Positions 27,370 to 36,746 of a stretch of 64,000 bases of DNA are shown one piece after another (within the stretch, counting starts at the first letter, position 1; every line of letters begins with the position of its first letter). The notes below the pieces were generated by a model. That model saw only the letters and a program-made list of their open reading frames with translations. It was not told the DNA's origin and made no database searches. Made by a program: the position numbers and the translations under genes. This DNA comes from Mesorhizobium ciceri biovar biserrulae WSM1271 (GTDB lineage Bacteria; Pseudomonadota; Alphaproteobacteria; Rhizobiales; Rhizobiaceae), in NCBI RefSeq assembly GCF_000185905.1, contig NC_014923.1, forward strand, positions 5,603,501 through 5,667,500, read 5' to 3'.

Positions 27370-28454
27370 CGCCGCGCTCGTGGCGCATCCTGATGACCGT
27401 CGATGCCGTGGGCGGCGTATGGCGCTATGCGCTTGATCTGGCAAGGGAACTTGTGAACGGCGGCGACAGTGTGGTGCTTGCCGGGCTCGGTCCCCAGCCG
27501 ACGAGGCAGCAGGCTGCGGAGGCAGAGGCTTTCACCACGCTGATCTGGTTGAACACGCCGCCGGATTGGATGACCCGCAACGGCGGCGACCTGGATGCGC
27601 TACCGCGAGAATTGCTTGCGCCCATGCGCGACCACGCCATCGACCTAGTCCATTTCAACGCGCCGACGCAGGCGGCGGGATTCGATGCGCCGTGCCCAGC
27701 CGTGGCGGTCTCCCATTCCTGCGTGACGACATGGTTCCATGCCGTCAGGAAACAGGCAGTGGATGGCGCATGGGCCTGGCAGAAGGAGCGCAACAGGCGT
27801 GGCTTCAATCGGGCCGACGCAGTCATCGTGCCGAGCCGCAGCCACGCCGACATGCTTGAGACCTGCTACGGCCCGATCGCGCGTCTGAGTGTGGTGGGAA
27901 ATAGTGCCAGTCCGGTGCCGAAGGCCGAAAAGCGCCAACCGCTCGTCTTCGCCGCTGCCCGCTGGTGGGACGAGGGGAAGAATGCGGCGGTGATCGACCA
28001 GGCCGCGTCGCTGACGCAATGGCCCGTCTTTGCCGCCGGTTCGATGCACGGTCCGAACGGCGGGCGTACCAGCTTCAGCTATGCTGTTCCCCTGGGAGCA
28101 CTGCCGTCTCACGAGGTGCGCTCCTTGATGGCGCGCGCCGGCATTTTCGTGTCGCCGTCGATCTATGAGCCATTCGGTCTGGCCGCGCTAGAAGCTGCCA
28201 TGTCGGCGACGCCCCTGGTGCTTTCCGACATCGCAACCTATCGCGAACTATGGGACGGGGCCGCGATGTTCTTTGACGCGCGCAATCCGCACGACCTCGC
28301 TGCCGGCCTCAATCGTCTTTCCAGCGATGCCGAACTCAGGCGAGAGCTCGGCCAGGCAGCGATGCGGCGGAGCCGCCGGTTTACACTGGCCAGGCAAGCG
28401 GCAGCCATGCGAGGCGTCTACGACAAGGCGGCCCTGGCTATGGCGGGGCGTTGA
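27354..28454 (+). CDS. GT4-like glycosyltransferase
   Basis: 366 residues with a GT-B fold. The N-terminal half has a Gly-rich loop after the first strand (MTVDAVGGVWRYALDLA). The C-terminal half has the family E-x7-E signature region (SPSIYEPFGLAALEAA). It transfers a sugar from an activated donor, probably to the cluster's glycan at the cytoplasmic membrane face. It overlaps the radical SAM gene by 16 bases and is followed after 2 bases by a CgeB-like gene. Confidence 0.87.
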   Translation: MLRTLTPRSWRILMTVDAVGGVWRYALDLARELVNGGDSVVLAGLGPQPTRQQAAEAEAFTTLIWLNTPPDWMTRNGGDLDALPRELLAPMRDHAIDLVHFNAPTQAAGFDAPCPAVAVSHSCVTTWFHAVRKQAVDGAWAWQKERNRRGFNRADAVIVPSRSHADMLETCYGPIARLSVVGNSASPVPKAEKRQPLVFAAARWWDEGKNAAVIDQAASLTQWPVFAAGSMHGPNGGRTSFSYAVPLGALPSHEVRSLMARAGIFVSPSIYEPFGLAALEAAMSATPLVLSDIATYRELWDGAAMFFDARNPHDLAAGLNRLSSDAELRRELGQAAMRRSRRFTLARQAAAMRGVYDKAALAMAGR

Positions 28455-28456
28455 CC

Positions 28457-29587
28457 ATGCGCTTTTTGTTCTACACCCACTCGGTCGTATCCGACTGGAA
28501 CCACGGCAATGCCCATTTCCTGCGCGGTATCATGCGGGATCTGATCGCGCGCCAGCACCAGGCAGTCGCGCTGGAGCCGTCCGACGGCTGGAGCCGTTCG
28601 AACCTGTTGGCCGAGAAGGGATCCTTCGCCATCGAACGCTTCCGCAAGGATTTCCCAGAGTTGATGCCGGTGACCTACGATGCCGGGTTCGATCACGAGG
28701 CCTGGATCGCCGAGGCCGACGTTGTGATCGTTCATGAGTGGACGGATCCGGAGCTTGTCGCACGCATCGGTCATGCCCGGGCCGCTGGCGGCAACTTCAT
28801 CCTTCTGTTTCATGACACCCATCACCGGGCCGTATCGGCAACCGAGGCAATCTCGGCGCTACGGTTGGAGCACTATGACGGCGTCCTCGCCTTTGGCGAG
28901 GCCTTGCGCGAGAGCTATCTGCGCGCCGGCTGGGGCAAGCGCGTCTTCACCTGGCATGAAGCCGCGGACGATCGCCTGTTCAAGCCGCACCCAGAGATCC
29001 ATCCCATGTCCGATCTGGTCTGGATTGGAAACTGGGGCGACGATGAGCGGACTGCCGAACTCAAGGAATTTCTGATCGAGCCAGTACACGATCTCGGTCT
29101 CGAGGCCACTGTTCACGGCGTACGCTATCCCAAGCCCGCACTTGCGGACCTGGCCGCCGCCGGACTGCGCTATGATGGGTGGATCGCCAATGCCGATGTG
29201 CCGAAGGCGTTCGCCGCGCATCGTGTCACCGTTCACATCCCACGGCGCCCCTATCGTGAGGGATTGCCTGGAATTCCGACGATCCGGATGTTCGAGGCGC
29301 TCGCCTGCGGCATTCCGCTGATTTCAGCACCCTGGTCCGATGTCGAGCAGTTGTTCAGGCCCGGCGTCGACTTCCTGTTTGCGGAGAACGGCTCTCAGAT
29401 GCGGCAACACTTGCGGGCGGTATTGGCCGATGCGGATTTCGCGGCTTCCCTGGTGACTTCGGGCCTCGAGACCATTCGCTCCCGGCATACCTGCCAGCAC
29501 CGCGTTGACGAGCTGTTCCGCGTGCTCACGGCATTCACGACCGAACATACCATCAACAACACCACCGCAAAGGAAGCCGCCGCATGA
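28457..29587 (+). CDS. CgeB-like glycosyltransferase
   Basis: 376 residues. The N-terminal half resembles CgeB/DUF3880 (FLFYTHSVVSDWNHGNAHFLRG) and the C-terminal half a GT-B donor domain (IPTIRMFEALACGIPLISAPWSD). CgeB-type proteins modify spore or surface glycans; the sugar is unknown. The ATG at 28457 lies 2 bases after the previous stop. It is the first of three consecutive CgeB-like genes. Confidence 0.85.
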   Translation: MRFLFYTHSVVSDWNHGNAHFLRGIMRDLIARQHQAVALEPSDGWSRSNLLAEKGSFAIERFRKDFPELMPVTYDAGFDHEAWIAEADVVIVHEWTDPELVARIGHARAAGGNFILLFHDTHHRAVSATEAISALRLEHYDGVLAFGEALRESYLRAGWGKRVFTWHEAADDRLFKPHPEIHPMSDLVWIGNWGDDERTAELKEFLIEPVHDLGLEATVHGVRYPKPALADLAAAGLRYDGWIANADVPKAFAAHRVTVHIPRRPYREGLPGIPTIRMFEALACGIPLISAPWSDVEQLFRPGVDFLFAENGSQMRQHLRAVLADADFAASLVTSGLETIRSRHTCQHRVDELFRVLTAFTTEHTINNTTAKEAAA

Positions 29588-30678
29588 AGATGGCATTCTA
29601 CGGATCGAGTCTTTTGTCGTCCTACTGGAACGGTGCCGCGACTTACTATCGCGGGTTGCTGAAGGCGCTTTCCCAATTGGGCTACGAAATCACCTTCTAT
29701 GAACCCGACGTCTACGACCGGCAGAAGAATCGCGACATCGAGGCGCCTGACTGGTGCACTGTCGTCGTTTATGAAGCGACCCAGCACGCGCTGATGCAGG
29801 TCGCGGCACGTGCCGCCAGCGCCGACATCGTCGTCAAGGCGAGTGGCGTCGGTTTCGAGGACGAGGCGCTGCTGCGCGCCGTTCTCGACCACGCCCGCAG
29901 CGACGCGCTGGTGGTATTCTGGGACGTGGACGCTCCGGCAACCCTTGCCCAGTTGCGCGACGAACCGGACCATCCGCTCCATAGCGCCCTGCAAGAAATC
30001 GACCTTGTGCTGACCTATGGAGGCGGCGACCCCGTGGTATGGGCCTACCGTGCCATGGGGGCGAACGAATGCGTGCCGATCTACAATGCGCTCGATCCCC
30101 AAACGCATTATCCGGTCACCAGCAATGCGCGTTTCGCTTGCGATCTGGCGTTCCTTGGCAACAGGCTGCCGGATCGTGAGGCACGGGTCGAAGCGTTTTT
30201 CCTCGATCCCGCATGCCAGCTGCCGAAACAGCGTTTTCTGCTCGGTGGATCGGGCTGGGGGGACAAGCCGCTTCCCGCCAATGTCGGCTGGCTCGGTCAC
30301 GTCGGCACCCGCGATCACAATGCCTTCAACGTCACACCCAAGGCGGTTCTGAACATCAGCCGCGACAGCATGGCCGTAAACGGTTTTTCACCGGCCACGC
30401 GTGTCTTCGAGGCGGCGGGCGCCGGCGCCTGCCTCATCACCGATGCGTGGCTGGGCGTGGAACTGTTCCTGAAACCAGGCGAGGAGATCCTGGTGGCGCG
30501 CGACGGCGGCGATGTCGCCGAGATCATGTGCTCGCTGACCTCCAGTCGGGCAAAGGCAATCGGCCAGGCCGCACTTTGCCGCGTGCTGGCCGATCACACC
30601 TACGCGTTGCGGGCGGACGTGGCCGATGCAGTCTTCAAACGTCACTTCGAGCAGGGGACCGTGGAGGCAGCGGAATGA
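29584..30678 (+). CDS. CgeB-like glycosyltransferase
   Basis: 364 residues; same two-domain plan (MAFYGSSLLSSYWNGAATYYRG at the start; FSPATRVFEAAGAGACLITD in the donor domain). It has the N-terminal W-x-G-A/H-A pattern shared with its neighbours but is clearly diverged, so the cluster probably adds several different sugars. It overlaps both flanking genes by 4 bases. Confidence 0.85.
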   Translation: MKMAFYGSSLLSSYWNGAATYYRGLLKALSQLGYEITFYEPDVYDRQKNRDIEAPDWCTVVVYEATQHALMQVAARAASADIVVKASGVGFEDEALLRAVLDHARSDALVVFWDVDAPATLAQLRDEPDHPLHSALQEIDLVLTYGGGDPVVWAYRAMGANECVPIYNALDPQTHYPVTSNARFACDLAFLGNRLPDREARVEAFFLDPACQLPKQRFLLGGSGWGDKPLPANVGWLGHVGTRDHNAFNVTPKAVLNISRDSMAVNGFSPATRVFEAAGAGACLITDAWLGVELFLKPGEEILVARDGGDVAEIMCSLTSSRAKAIGQAALCRVLADHTYALRADVADAVFKRHFEQGTVEAAE

Positions 30679-31778
30679 CCAAGCAATTGGACATCGTCTT
30701 TCTTGGCCTGTCGCTGTCCTCATCCTGGGGAAACGGCCACGCCACGACGTTTCGAGGCCTGCTGAAAGGTCTGCACGAACTCGGCCACGGCGTGACCTTT
30801 CTGGAGCGCGAGGTGCCGTGGTACGCAAACCACCGCGATCTGCGCGATCCGGATTTCTGCGCCTTGCGCTACTACGAAACCACCGCGGAGTTACAACGCG
30901 ACTACGCCCGGTGCCTGGAGCAGGCCGACATCGTCGTCATCGGCTCGTTCGTGCCGGAAGGGCGCGTGGTCATCGACATCGTCGCTTCACTTTGCAAAGG
31001 GCGCTTCTGCTTTTACGACATCGACACGCCGGTGACCGTGGCGCAGCTTTCAGCCGACGATTGCGATTATCTGAGCTGGCGGCAGATTCCTTACTTCGAC
31101 GTCTACTTCTCGTTCACCGGCGGGCCGATGCTTGGCCGTCTGGTGGAGGACTTCGGCGCGCGCCGCGCCGAACCGCTCTACTGCTCGGTCGACCCGGAAC
31201 GGCACCACCGGACCGGCGATCCGATCCGCTGGGATCTCGGCTATCTCGGCACCTACAGTGCCGACCGGCAGGCAATGCTGAACGCGCTGCTGCTCGAGCC
31301 CGCACGGCATATGCGGGACCGGCGTTTCGTCGTGGCCGGTTCGCAATACCCATCCGACATCATCTGGCCGGACAATGTCGAACGTATCGAACATCTGCCG
31401 CCCGCCGATCATGCCGCGTTCTACAACCGTCAGCGCTACACGCTGAACGTCACACGCAGTTCCATGATCGCCGCGGGATGGTCGCCCAGTGTGCGCCTGT
31501 TCGAAGCGGCTGCTTGCGGCACGCCCATCATCAGCGATCGCTGGCCAGGGCTCGACAGCTTCTTTCCCGCTTCCGCGATCCACACCGCCGGGGAAACGGA
31601 CGATGTCGTCGAGATCCTTTTCGGCGAGTCCGAGCGCACACGCCTCGCCATGGCCCGCCGGGCCCGCGAACGCGTCCTCGCATCCCACACCGGTGCGGCC
31701 AGGGCCCGCGAATTCGTGGCGGCGTTGACACAGCCAAGGGCGGCGGCCCTCGATTTCGACATCGGAAGCGCAGCATGA
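30675..31778 (+). CDS. CgeB-like glycosyltransferase
   Basis: 367 residues. SSSWGNGHATTFRGLLKGL near the N-terminus and SPSVRLFEAAACGTPIISD in the C-terminal donor-binding domain. It is closely similar along its length to the protein encoded at 36747 (shared SSWGNGHAT, DTPVT, YLGTYSADRQ-type, LPPADH and LNVTR phrases), so these two are paralogues within the cluster. The true start is the ATG at 30675 overlapping the previous stop; the frame is open much further upstream but antiparallel to nothing coding. Confidence 0.86.
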   Translation: MTKQLDIVFLGLSLSSSWGNGHATTFRGLLKGLHELGHGVTFLEREVPWYANHRDLRDPDFCALRYYETTAELQRDYARCLEQADIVVIGSFVPEGRVVIDIVASLCKGRFCFYDIDTPVTVAQLSADDCDYLSWRQIPYFDVYFSFTGGPMLGRLVEDFGARRAEPLYCSVDPERHHRTGDPIRWDLGYLGTYSADRQAMLNALLLEPARHMRDRRFVVAGSQYPSDIIWPDNVERIEHLPPADHAAFYNRQRYTLNVTRSSMIAAGWSPSVRLFEAAACGTPIISDRWPGLDSFFPASAIHTAGETDDVVEILFGESERTRLAMARRARERVLASHTGAARAREFVAALTQPRAAALDFDIGSAA

Positions 31779-32848
31779 CCAGCAGACAGGAGAAAACGGC
31801 GATGCGACAAACACGAAACGCGCGAAGGGCAAAGGCAGTGCTTGTTGCCGGCGGTGCGGGATTCCTCGGTTCGCATCTTTGCGAAACATTGCTCCGCAAC
31901 GGCTGGCGCGTGATCTGCGCCGACAATTTTCTGACTGGGCGCATGGAGAACATCATCTCGATCATGGACCATCCGGGTTTCCGGTTGATCGAGCAGGATA
32001 TCTGCCGGCCATTGGATCTCGGCGAGCCCGTGGAGCGTATCTTCAACCTGGCATGCGCTGCCTCGCCGCCGCGTTACCAGGCCGACCCTATCCACACCAC
32101 GCGAACCTGCGTGATTGGAACGCTCAACCTGCTCGAACTCGCTGTCCGATATGACGCGCGGCTGCTACAGGCCTCGACGAGCGAAGTGTATGGCGATCCG
32201 GAACAGCATCCCCAGAGGGAGGATTATGTTGGCCATGTGAACTGCACCGGTCCGCGCGCCTGCTACGACGAGGGCAAACGCACCGCCGAAACGCTTTGCT
32301 TCGACTATCTGAGAGCCGGCAAAGCCGACGTGCGCGTCGCGCGCATCTTTAACACCTACGGCCCGAGAATGGATCCGGCGGACGGCCGCATCGTCTCGAA
32401 CCTGATCATGCAGGCGCTCGAGAAACGTCCCCTGACGATCTTCGGCGACGGCTTGCAGACGCGATCCTTCTGCTATGTCTCCGATCAGATCGATGGATTG
32501 AGGCGCCTGATGGATATCGATCCCAATCCAGGCAAGCCGGTCAATCTGGGCAATCCCGGAGAATTCACCATCGTGCGACTGGCTGCGTTGGTGAAGGCGA
32601 TGACGGGTACCAAATCGGATCTGAGATTTCTACCGCTGCCGCAAGACGATCCTCGGCGCAGGCAGCCCGATATTTCGCGTGCAAAAGCGCTGCTCGGCTG
32701 GACGCCGAAGGTGCCCCTTAACGAAGGGCTCAAGCTGACGATCGATTATTTCGCAGCTCTCGAAGGCAGCCGCATCGGCGATCAGATGACGGGCTTTGCC
32801 AAAAGAGCGAGGCCCGCACCCGGAGGGCTGCAGAACCTTCCGGCGTGA
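31775..32848 (+). CDS. SDR, UDP-glucuronate decarboxylase-like (UXS)
   Basis: About 357 residues: GGAGFLGSHL nucleotide motif, TSEVYGDP, catalytic YDEGK, and RIFNTYGPRMDPADGRIVSN, the phrase set typical of UDP-xylose synthase/UDP-glucuronate decarboxylase. It probably makes UDP-xylose or a related pentose donor for the glycan. The ATG at 31775 overlaps the preceding stop; a second candidate at 31802 has AGGAG 9 bases upstream and may be the real start. It is the last gene of the first cluster half. Confidence 0.86.
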   Translation: MTSRQEKTAMRQTRNARRAKAVLVAGGAGFLGSHLCETLLRNGWRVICADNFLTGRMENIISIMDHPGFRLIEQDICRPLDLGEPVERIFNLACAASPPRYQADPIHTTRTCVIGTLNLLELAVRYDARLLQASTSEVYGDPEQHPQREDYVGHVNCTGPRACYDEGKRTAETLCFDYLRAGKADVRVARIFNTYGPRMDPADGRIVSNLIMQALEKRPLTIFGDGLQTRSFCYVSDQIDGLRRLMDIDPNPGKPVNLGNPGEFTIVRLAALVKAMTGTKSDLRFLPLPQDDPRRRQPDISRAKALLGWTPKVPLNEGLKLTIDYFAALEGSRIGDQMTGFAKRARPAPGGLQNLPA

Positions 32849-32883
32849 TGCGAGATGGCGCCGAACCTTTCCCGAAATCGTGC

Positions 32884-32908
32884 GGAACATCCGCCCAGGC
32901 TTGTGGTT
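32884..32908 (+). promoter_or_regulatory. Predicted sigma EcfG promoter for the small gene at 32942
   Basis: GGAAC (32884-32888), 16 bases, GGTT (32905-32908), 33 bases before the ATG at 32942. Confidence 0.75.
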
Positions 32909-32941
32909 TGGCAGGAGGACCCGATACGGAGGATTACCCTC

Positions 32942-33127
32942 ATGCAACCCAAGCGCCCCTCGAGGGATATCGACCAGATGGCCGAACGCGAGACCGCTGC
33001 CTATCTGCGGCGCGCCTCGATTACCTATCTCGAGTGCTGCGTCAGCCTGATGATGACGCATCTGCAGCGCGAGGAAGTGGCCACTATTCTCGAGCAGGAA
33101 GCAGACATGCTGCGAAGGCTGGACTGA
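32942..33127 (+). CDS. Hypothetical small helical protein
   Basis: 61 residues, mostly helix (DIDQMAERETAAYLRRASITY, then EEVATILEQEADMLRRL). Not recognised. The ATG at 32942 has GGAGG 9 bases upstream and a stress promoter motif above. It ends 10 bases from the convergent gene at 33138 and separates the two halves of the glycan cluster. It could be a small regulator or a stress protein. Confidence 0.7.
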   Translation: MQPKRPSRDIDQMAERETAAYLRRASITYLECCVSLMMTHLQREEVATILEQEADMLRRLD

Positions 33128-33137
33128 TCGGAAACGA

Positions 33138-34883
33138 TCATATCCGGCATTCGTCCAGGAACCGTATCAGCGGCATCCTATATCGGTCTGCCATCTCGGC
33201 CAGCCTTGTTTTTTCCCCGCCGTTTTCGGATTGCGCAGCCGTGCTCCAGAGCCCGAGTTGGAATGCCAAATAGCATGGTTCGAAAAAGCCGATGTGGTCA
33301 TGGTCGATGGCAAGTTCCATTCCCTCGACCAAGGTCCTCACATCGCTGTCGGACAGTCCATACTCGACGCGGGCGCCGGCAATGTCCCACTCAATCGGTT
33401 GGCAGCCGATCAAATCATGTGCCCGGCAGTGGTCAACAGCATCTGTCTTGAGCACCGTGCCATCTGCACGAACGAGAAACTCCCACGGTTGAAGCTTTCC
33501 GTCGATTTCAACGCGCTGCAGCACATGCGCGGAGGTCCGTTTCGAGAGCCAACCGCGCAACGTCGCTGCGCGTTTCTCATCCAAGGCTTCCGACGCATTG
33601 GAAACAGCCATCTCCGCGAGCGCAAGCAATGATGCACCCGGTTCGCAAGTTCGAAGATTGAGCGCACGCCAGGTCAGGTAGTTTGTGAGCTCCGCGATCA
33701 GTTTTTCCCTGGGCAGCGGCGCCTGATCCATCGTGCTGCCATCAATCCACCGTTCAACCAGAAAGCCATGGCAAAGCGCGACAACTTGCGATCCGAACCC
33801 GGCTTCATGCAACATCGCCGCGGCTCGTTTCTTGCGGAGTCCGGTTTCGCCGAGGCCGGCGAATTTGACGAGCCAGCGGTCACGCCCTGCGGACGCCAGG
33901 AATTTACGCCGCTCGGTACCGCGTGGGCTCGGCGGCCAGCGTCCTTCGTCGGCATAGTGGGCGGCCCGCCACTCGCCACCAGATAGTTCGGTCAGGTTTA
34001 ATTCCGGCCTGCCGACAGCCTCGGCCACCCAATCGCGCAGCGTGGGAATTTTCGAGTTTTCGGAGAAGGTGCATTCAAACGCCGTCGCCACATGTTTCGG
34101 ACAGCGCGACCACGTTTCCCGAGCCTCCGGCGACGCTTCGCTGCCCGGGCCGCCTGAATGGCTGGGAAACAGGTGAATGCGGTCCGTATCGACATCCAGT
34201 TCACGCAGCCAAACGACAACGGCATGCATCGAACTGCCGGACAGGCCGGGACCCTCGTCGACAACGGCGAAACGCGCCGATGGATTGTTCTTCCAAGCGG
34301 TGATCGACCGCGGATCGGCGTTGATGTGCCTGTGGAAGGGATGGCCGATCGGACGAACGCTGAATGGCGCAGGCGCGCCAATCGAGGCCGCCACCATAGC
34401 TGCGAGCCCAAGGCCAATGCTGCGGACACCGATAACGCATGTGTTCGCATCGAGCCCCGACTTCTGCGCCGCGTCCAAATAGCTTTCGGGATAAAGCGCA
34501 TAATGCGCATAACCCTCAGCGGAGCCGGTCAGAACCTCGGCCTGACAGTCGAGCCCGGCCAGCAGCTTGAGAAGTCCCGGATCGATGCCACCGCCAACGT
34601 TGAAACCGCTTCGCCACGACTTCGCTACCTCGGCGGCAAGCCCGACCAGCAGCCTGGCGCCTTGCTGTTGCCGTGGCGAAAAAATGTCGATGCCGCAGGT
34701 TTCGAAATCGACGTCGGCAAGCGCCTGAACCAGCTCCGACACGCTGATGAACAGTCCGACCAATGCAGCATGGCGTCGGATGCCATGAGACATCCGATCA
34801 AGTCTTACGGCCATTTCGCCTGCTGCTTCGCGAAGCTGTTGTGCGTCCTGCGTCCGCTTGTGGTCGCCGTAGACGATCATCGA
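33138..34883 (-). CDS. Unassigned protein with a phosphoribosyltransferase-like motif
   Basis: About 581 residues, not assignable to a characterised family. The stretch FAVVDEGPGLSGSSMHAVV near residue 205 has the shape of a PRPP-binding loop (hydrophobics, D-E-G, then G-S/T-rich turn), and VIGVRSIGLGLAAMVAASIG precedes it as in type I phosphoribosyltransferases. The C-terminal 250 residues (WLVKFAGLGETGLRKKRAAAML, LVERWIDGS, then WEFLVRADG) recall a small kinase-like or phosphotransferase fold. The start at 34883 (MIVYGDHKR) is chosen by resemblance to similar rhizobial proteins; the frame is open to 35087. It runs opposite to the cluster and has no stress promoter motif. Confidence 0.6.
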   Translation of the reverse strand, partial: SMIVYGDHKRTQDAQQLREAAGEMAVRLDRMSHGIRRHAALVGLFISVSELVQALADVDFETCGIDIFSPRQQQGARLLVGLAAEVAKSWRSGFNVGGGIDPGLLKLLAGLDCQAEVLTGSAEGYAHYALYPESYLDAAQKSGLDANTCVIGVRSIGLGLAAMVAASIGAPAPFSVRPIGHPFHRHINADPRSITAWKNNPSARFAVVDEGPGLSGSSMHAVVVWLRELDVDTDRIHLFPSHSGGPGSEASPEARETWSRCPKHVATAFECTFSENSKIPTLRDWVAEAVGRPELNLTELSGGEWRAAHYADEGRWPPSPRGTERRKFLASAGRDRWLVKFAGLGETGLRKKRAAAMLHEAGFGSQVVALCHGFLVERWIDGSTMDQAPLPREKLIAELTNYLTWRALNLRTCEPGASLLALAEMAVSNASEALDEKRAATLRGWLSKRTSAHVLQRVEIDGKLQPWEFLVRADGTVLKTDAVDHCRAHDLIGCQPIEWDIAGARVEYGLSDSDVRTLVEGMELAIDHDHIGFFEPCYLAFQLGLWSTAAQSENGGEKTRLAEMADRYRMPLIRFLDECRI

Positions 34884-34966
34884 TCGGTTTCCAATGCTTG
34901 CCGTGCGGGAACGCATCGGATGCGGCTTCGATCCATGCTGTCTCGCGCAATTTTTCGATGGGCGGA

Positions 34967-34991
34967 GGAACATTCCGGCAAGCTGATGGTT
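34967..34991 (+). promoter_or_regulatory. Predicted sigma EcfG promoter for inositol-phosphate synthase and following genes
   Basis: GGAAC (34967-34971), 16 bases, GGTT (34988-34991), 44 bases before the GTG at 35036. It could drive the nine-gene second half of the cluster to 43396. Confidence 0.75.
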
Positions 34992-35035
34992 CGGCGCCAG
35001 GAACTTACCTTTGAACAACATAGGGTGGCGGTTTC

Positions 35036-36139
35036 GTGGGATCGAAAAAGGTTCGTGTTGGTATCGTTGGGGTCGGCAATTGCGCATCCTCCCTGGTGCA
35101 GGGCCTCTCGTTCTATCGTCACGCTAAAAGCAACGAACCAATCCCTGGGCTGATGCATGCCGACCTCGGCGGTTACCATGTCGACGACATCGAGATTGTC
35201 TGCGCATTCGATGTCGCCAAGAGCAAGGTTGGCCTCGACGTCGCGGAAGCGATCTACGCCGCCCCCAACAACACGTTCCGCTTTGCCGACGCCATGACAA
35301 CCGGCGTTCGCGTCGAGCGCGGACCGACGCTGGACGGGATCGGCAAATATTTGCGCGACGAGATTGAAGAAGCTCCCGAGCCGGTTGCCAATGTCACCGA
35401 GATCCTGCGTGACAGCAGCGCTGACGTGCTGGTTTCCTACCTGCCGGTGGGTTCCGAGGAGGCGACCTGCTTCTATGCCGAATGCGCACTCGAGGCCGGC
35501 TGCGCCTTCGTCAATTGCATACCGGTCTTTATCGCCTCACGTCCGGAATGGCGACGGCGCTTTGAGCAGCGCGGGCTGCCGCTGGTCGGCGACGACATCA
35601 AGAGCCAGGTCGGCGCGACCATCGTGCATCGGTTGCTAGCCAATCTCTTCCGTGAACGCGGCGTACGCATCGACCGCACCTATCAACTGAATTTCGGCGG
35701 CAACACCGATTTTCTCAACATGCTGGAACGCGAGCGGCTGGAATCGAAGAAAATCTCCAAGACACAGTCCGTGGCCAGCCAGTTCGATGTTCCCCTGGAG
35801 CCGGGCAACATCCATGTCGGCCCGAGCGACCATGTGCCTTGGCTCACCGATCGCAAGTGGGCCTATATAAGGGTCGAAGGCACGACCTTCGGCGGCGTGC
35901 CGCTCAATGCCGAGCTCAAGCTGGAGGTCTGGGATTCGCCCAACTCGGCCGGCGTGGTGATCGATGCGGTACGCTGCGCCAAGCTGGCGCTCGATCGCGG
36001 CATAGCCGGCGCGCTGACCGGTCCCTGCAGTTATTTCATGAAGTCGCCTCCCGAACAGTTCACCGACGCCGAAGCGCGGCAGCGCACGCTCGCTTTTATC
36101 GCAGGCAAGGACGAGCCTTTGCTCGATGCCGCAGAATGA
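35036..36139 (+). CDS. ino1: Myo-inositol-1-phosphate synthase
   Basis: 367 residues. NAD-binding GIVGVGNCASSL at the N-terminus and the conserved core phrases VGDDIKSQVGATIVHR, LNFGGNTDFLNML and KLALDRGIAGALTGPCSYFMKSPP identify the actinobacterial/archaeal-type enzyme, which converts glucose 6-phosphate to inositol 1- (3-) phosphate. Its place at the head of the second cluster half suggests inositol is part of the product or its lipid anchor. The GTG start is supported by a stress promoter and G-rich ribosome site. The stop overlaps the phosphatase start by 4 bases. Confidence 0.93.
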   Translation: MGSKKVRVGIVGVGNCASSLVQGLSFYRHAKSNEPIPGLMHADLGGYHVDDIEIVCAFDVAKSKVGLDVAEAIYAAPNNTFRFADAMTTGVRVERGPTLDGIGKYLRDEIEEAPEPVANVTEILRDSSADVLVSYLPVGSEEATCFYAECALEAGCAFVNCIPVFIASRPEWRRRFEQRGLPLVGDDIKSQVGATIVHRLLANLFRERGVRIDRTYQLNFGGNTDFLNMLERERLESKKISKTQSVASQFDVPLEPGNIHVGPSDHVPWLTDRKWAYIRVEGTTFGGVPLNAELKLEVWDSPNSAGVVIDAVRCAKLALDRGIAGALTGPCSYFMKSPPEQFTDAEARQRTLAFIAGKDEPLLDAAE

Positions 36140-36732
36140 CGACGACCTTCTTTCTGATCCGCCATGCGGCACACGAAAATGTCGGCTCCTATCTGGCAGG
36201 CCGTATGGACGGCGTTTGCCTCGGCGATGCCGGTAAGGCGCAGGCAACGCAGCTTGGCTGCCGCATGGCCCGGGAGCCCATCGTCGCGATCTTGTGCAGC
36301 CCGCGCGAGCGTACCCGAGAGACGGCGCTGCCAGTTGCGCTCGCCTGCGGTGTCGGAGAAATCGCGATCTGCGCCGAACTTGACGAGATCGACTTCGGCG
36401 ACTGGTCGGGAAAGACTTTCGATGAGCTGAATGGCGACGCCAGCTGGCGAGCCTGGAATGATCAGCGGCAAGTGGCAAGGACACCGAGTGGCGAGACCAT
36501 GCACGATGTCCAGCAGCGCGTCGTCGCGGTGATGAATGCTGTCCACGAGCAGCATCCGAATCAGTGTGTCGCCCTGGTCAGCCACGCCGATGTGATCAAG
36601 GCCGCCGTCTGCAAGGTCCTTGGCTTGCCGGCCGGCGACTGCTTTCGCTTCGACATCGATCCCGCTTCGATCACGACGATCGTGTCGGGGGACTGGGGGG
36701 CGAAGCTGATCCGATTGAACGAAGTTGCCTGA
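36136..36732 (+). CDS. Histidine phosphatase (phosphoglycerate-mutase-like)
   Basis: 198 residues of the histidine phosphatase superfamily: LIRHAAHEN (catalytic RH), SPRERTRETA, a Glu in DEIDFGDWSG, and the second catalytic His in LVSHADV. The ATGA overlap with the inositol-phosphate synthase suggests it may dephosphorylate inositol phosphate or a sugar phosphate of the same pathway; this is inference. Cytoplasmic. It is followed 14 bases later by a CgeB-like gene. Confidence 0.88.
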   Translation: MTTTFFLIRHAAHENVGSYLAGRMDGVCLGDAGKAQATQLGCRMAREPIVAILCSPRERTRETALPVALACGVGEIAICAELDEIDFGDWSGKTFDELNGDASWRAWNDQRQVARTPSGETMHDVQQRVVAVMNAVHEQHPNQCVALVSHADVIKAAVCKVLGLPAGDCFRFDIDPASITTIVSGDWGAKLIRLNEVA

Positions 36733-36746
36733 CGAGGATTTGCCGG

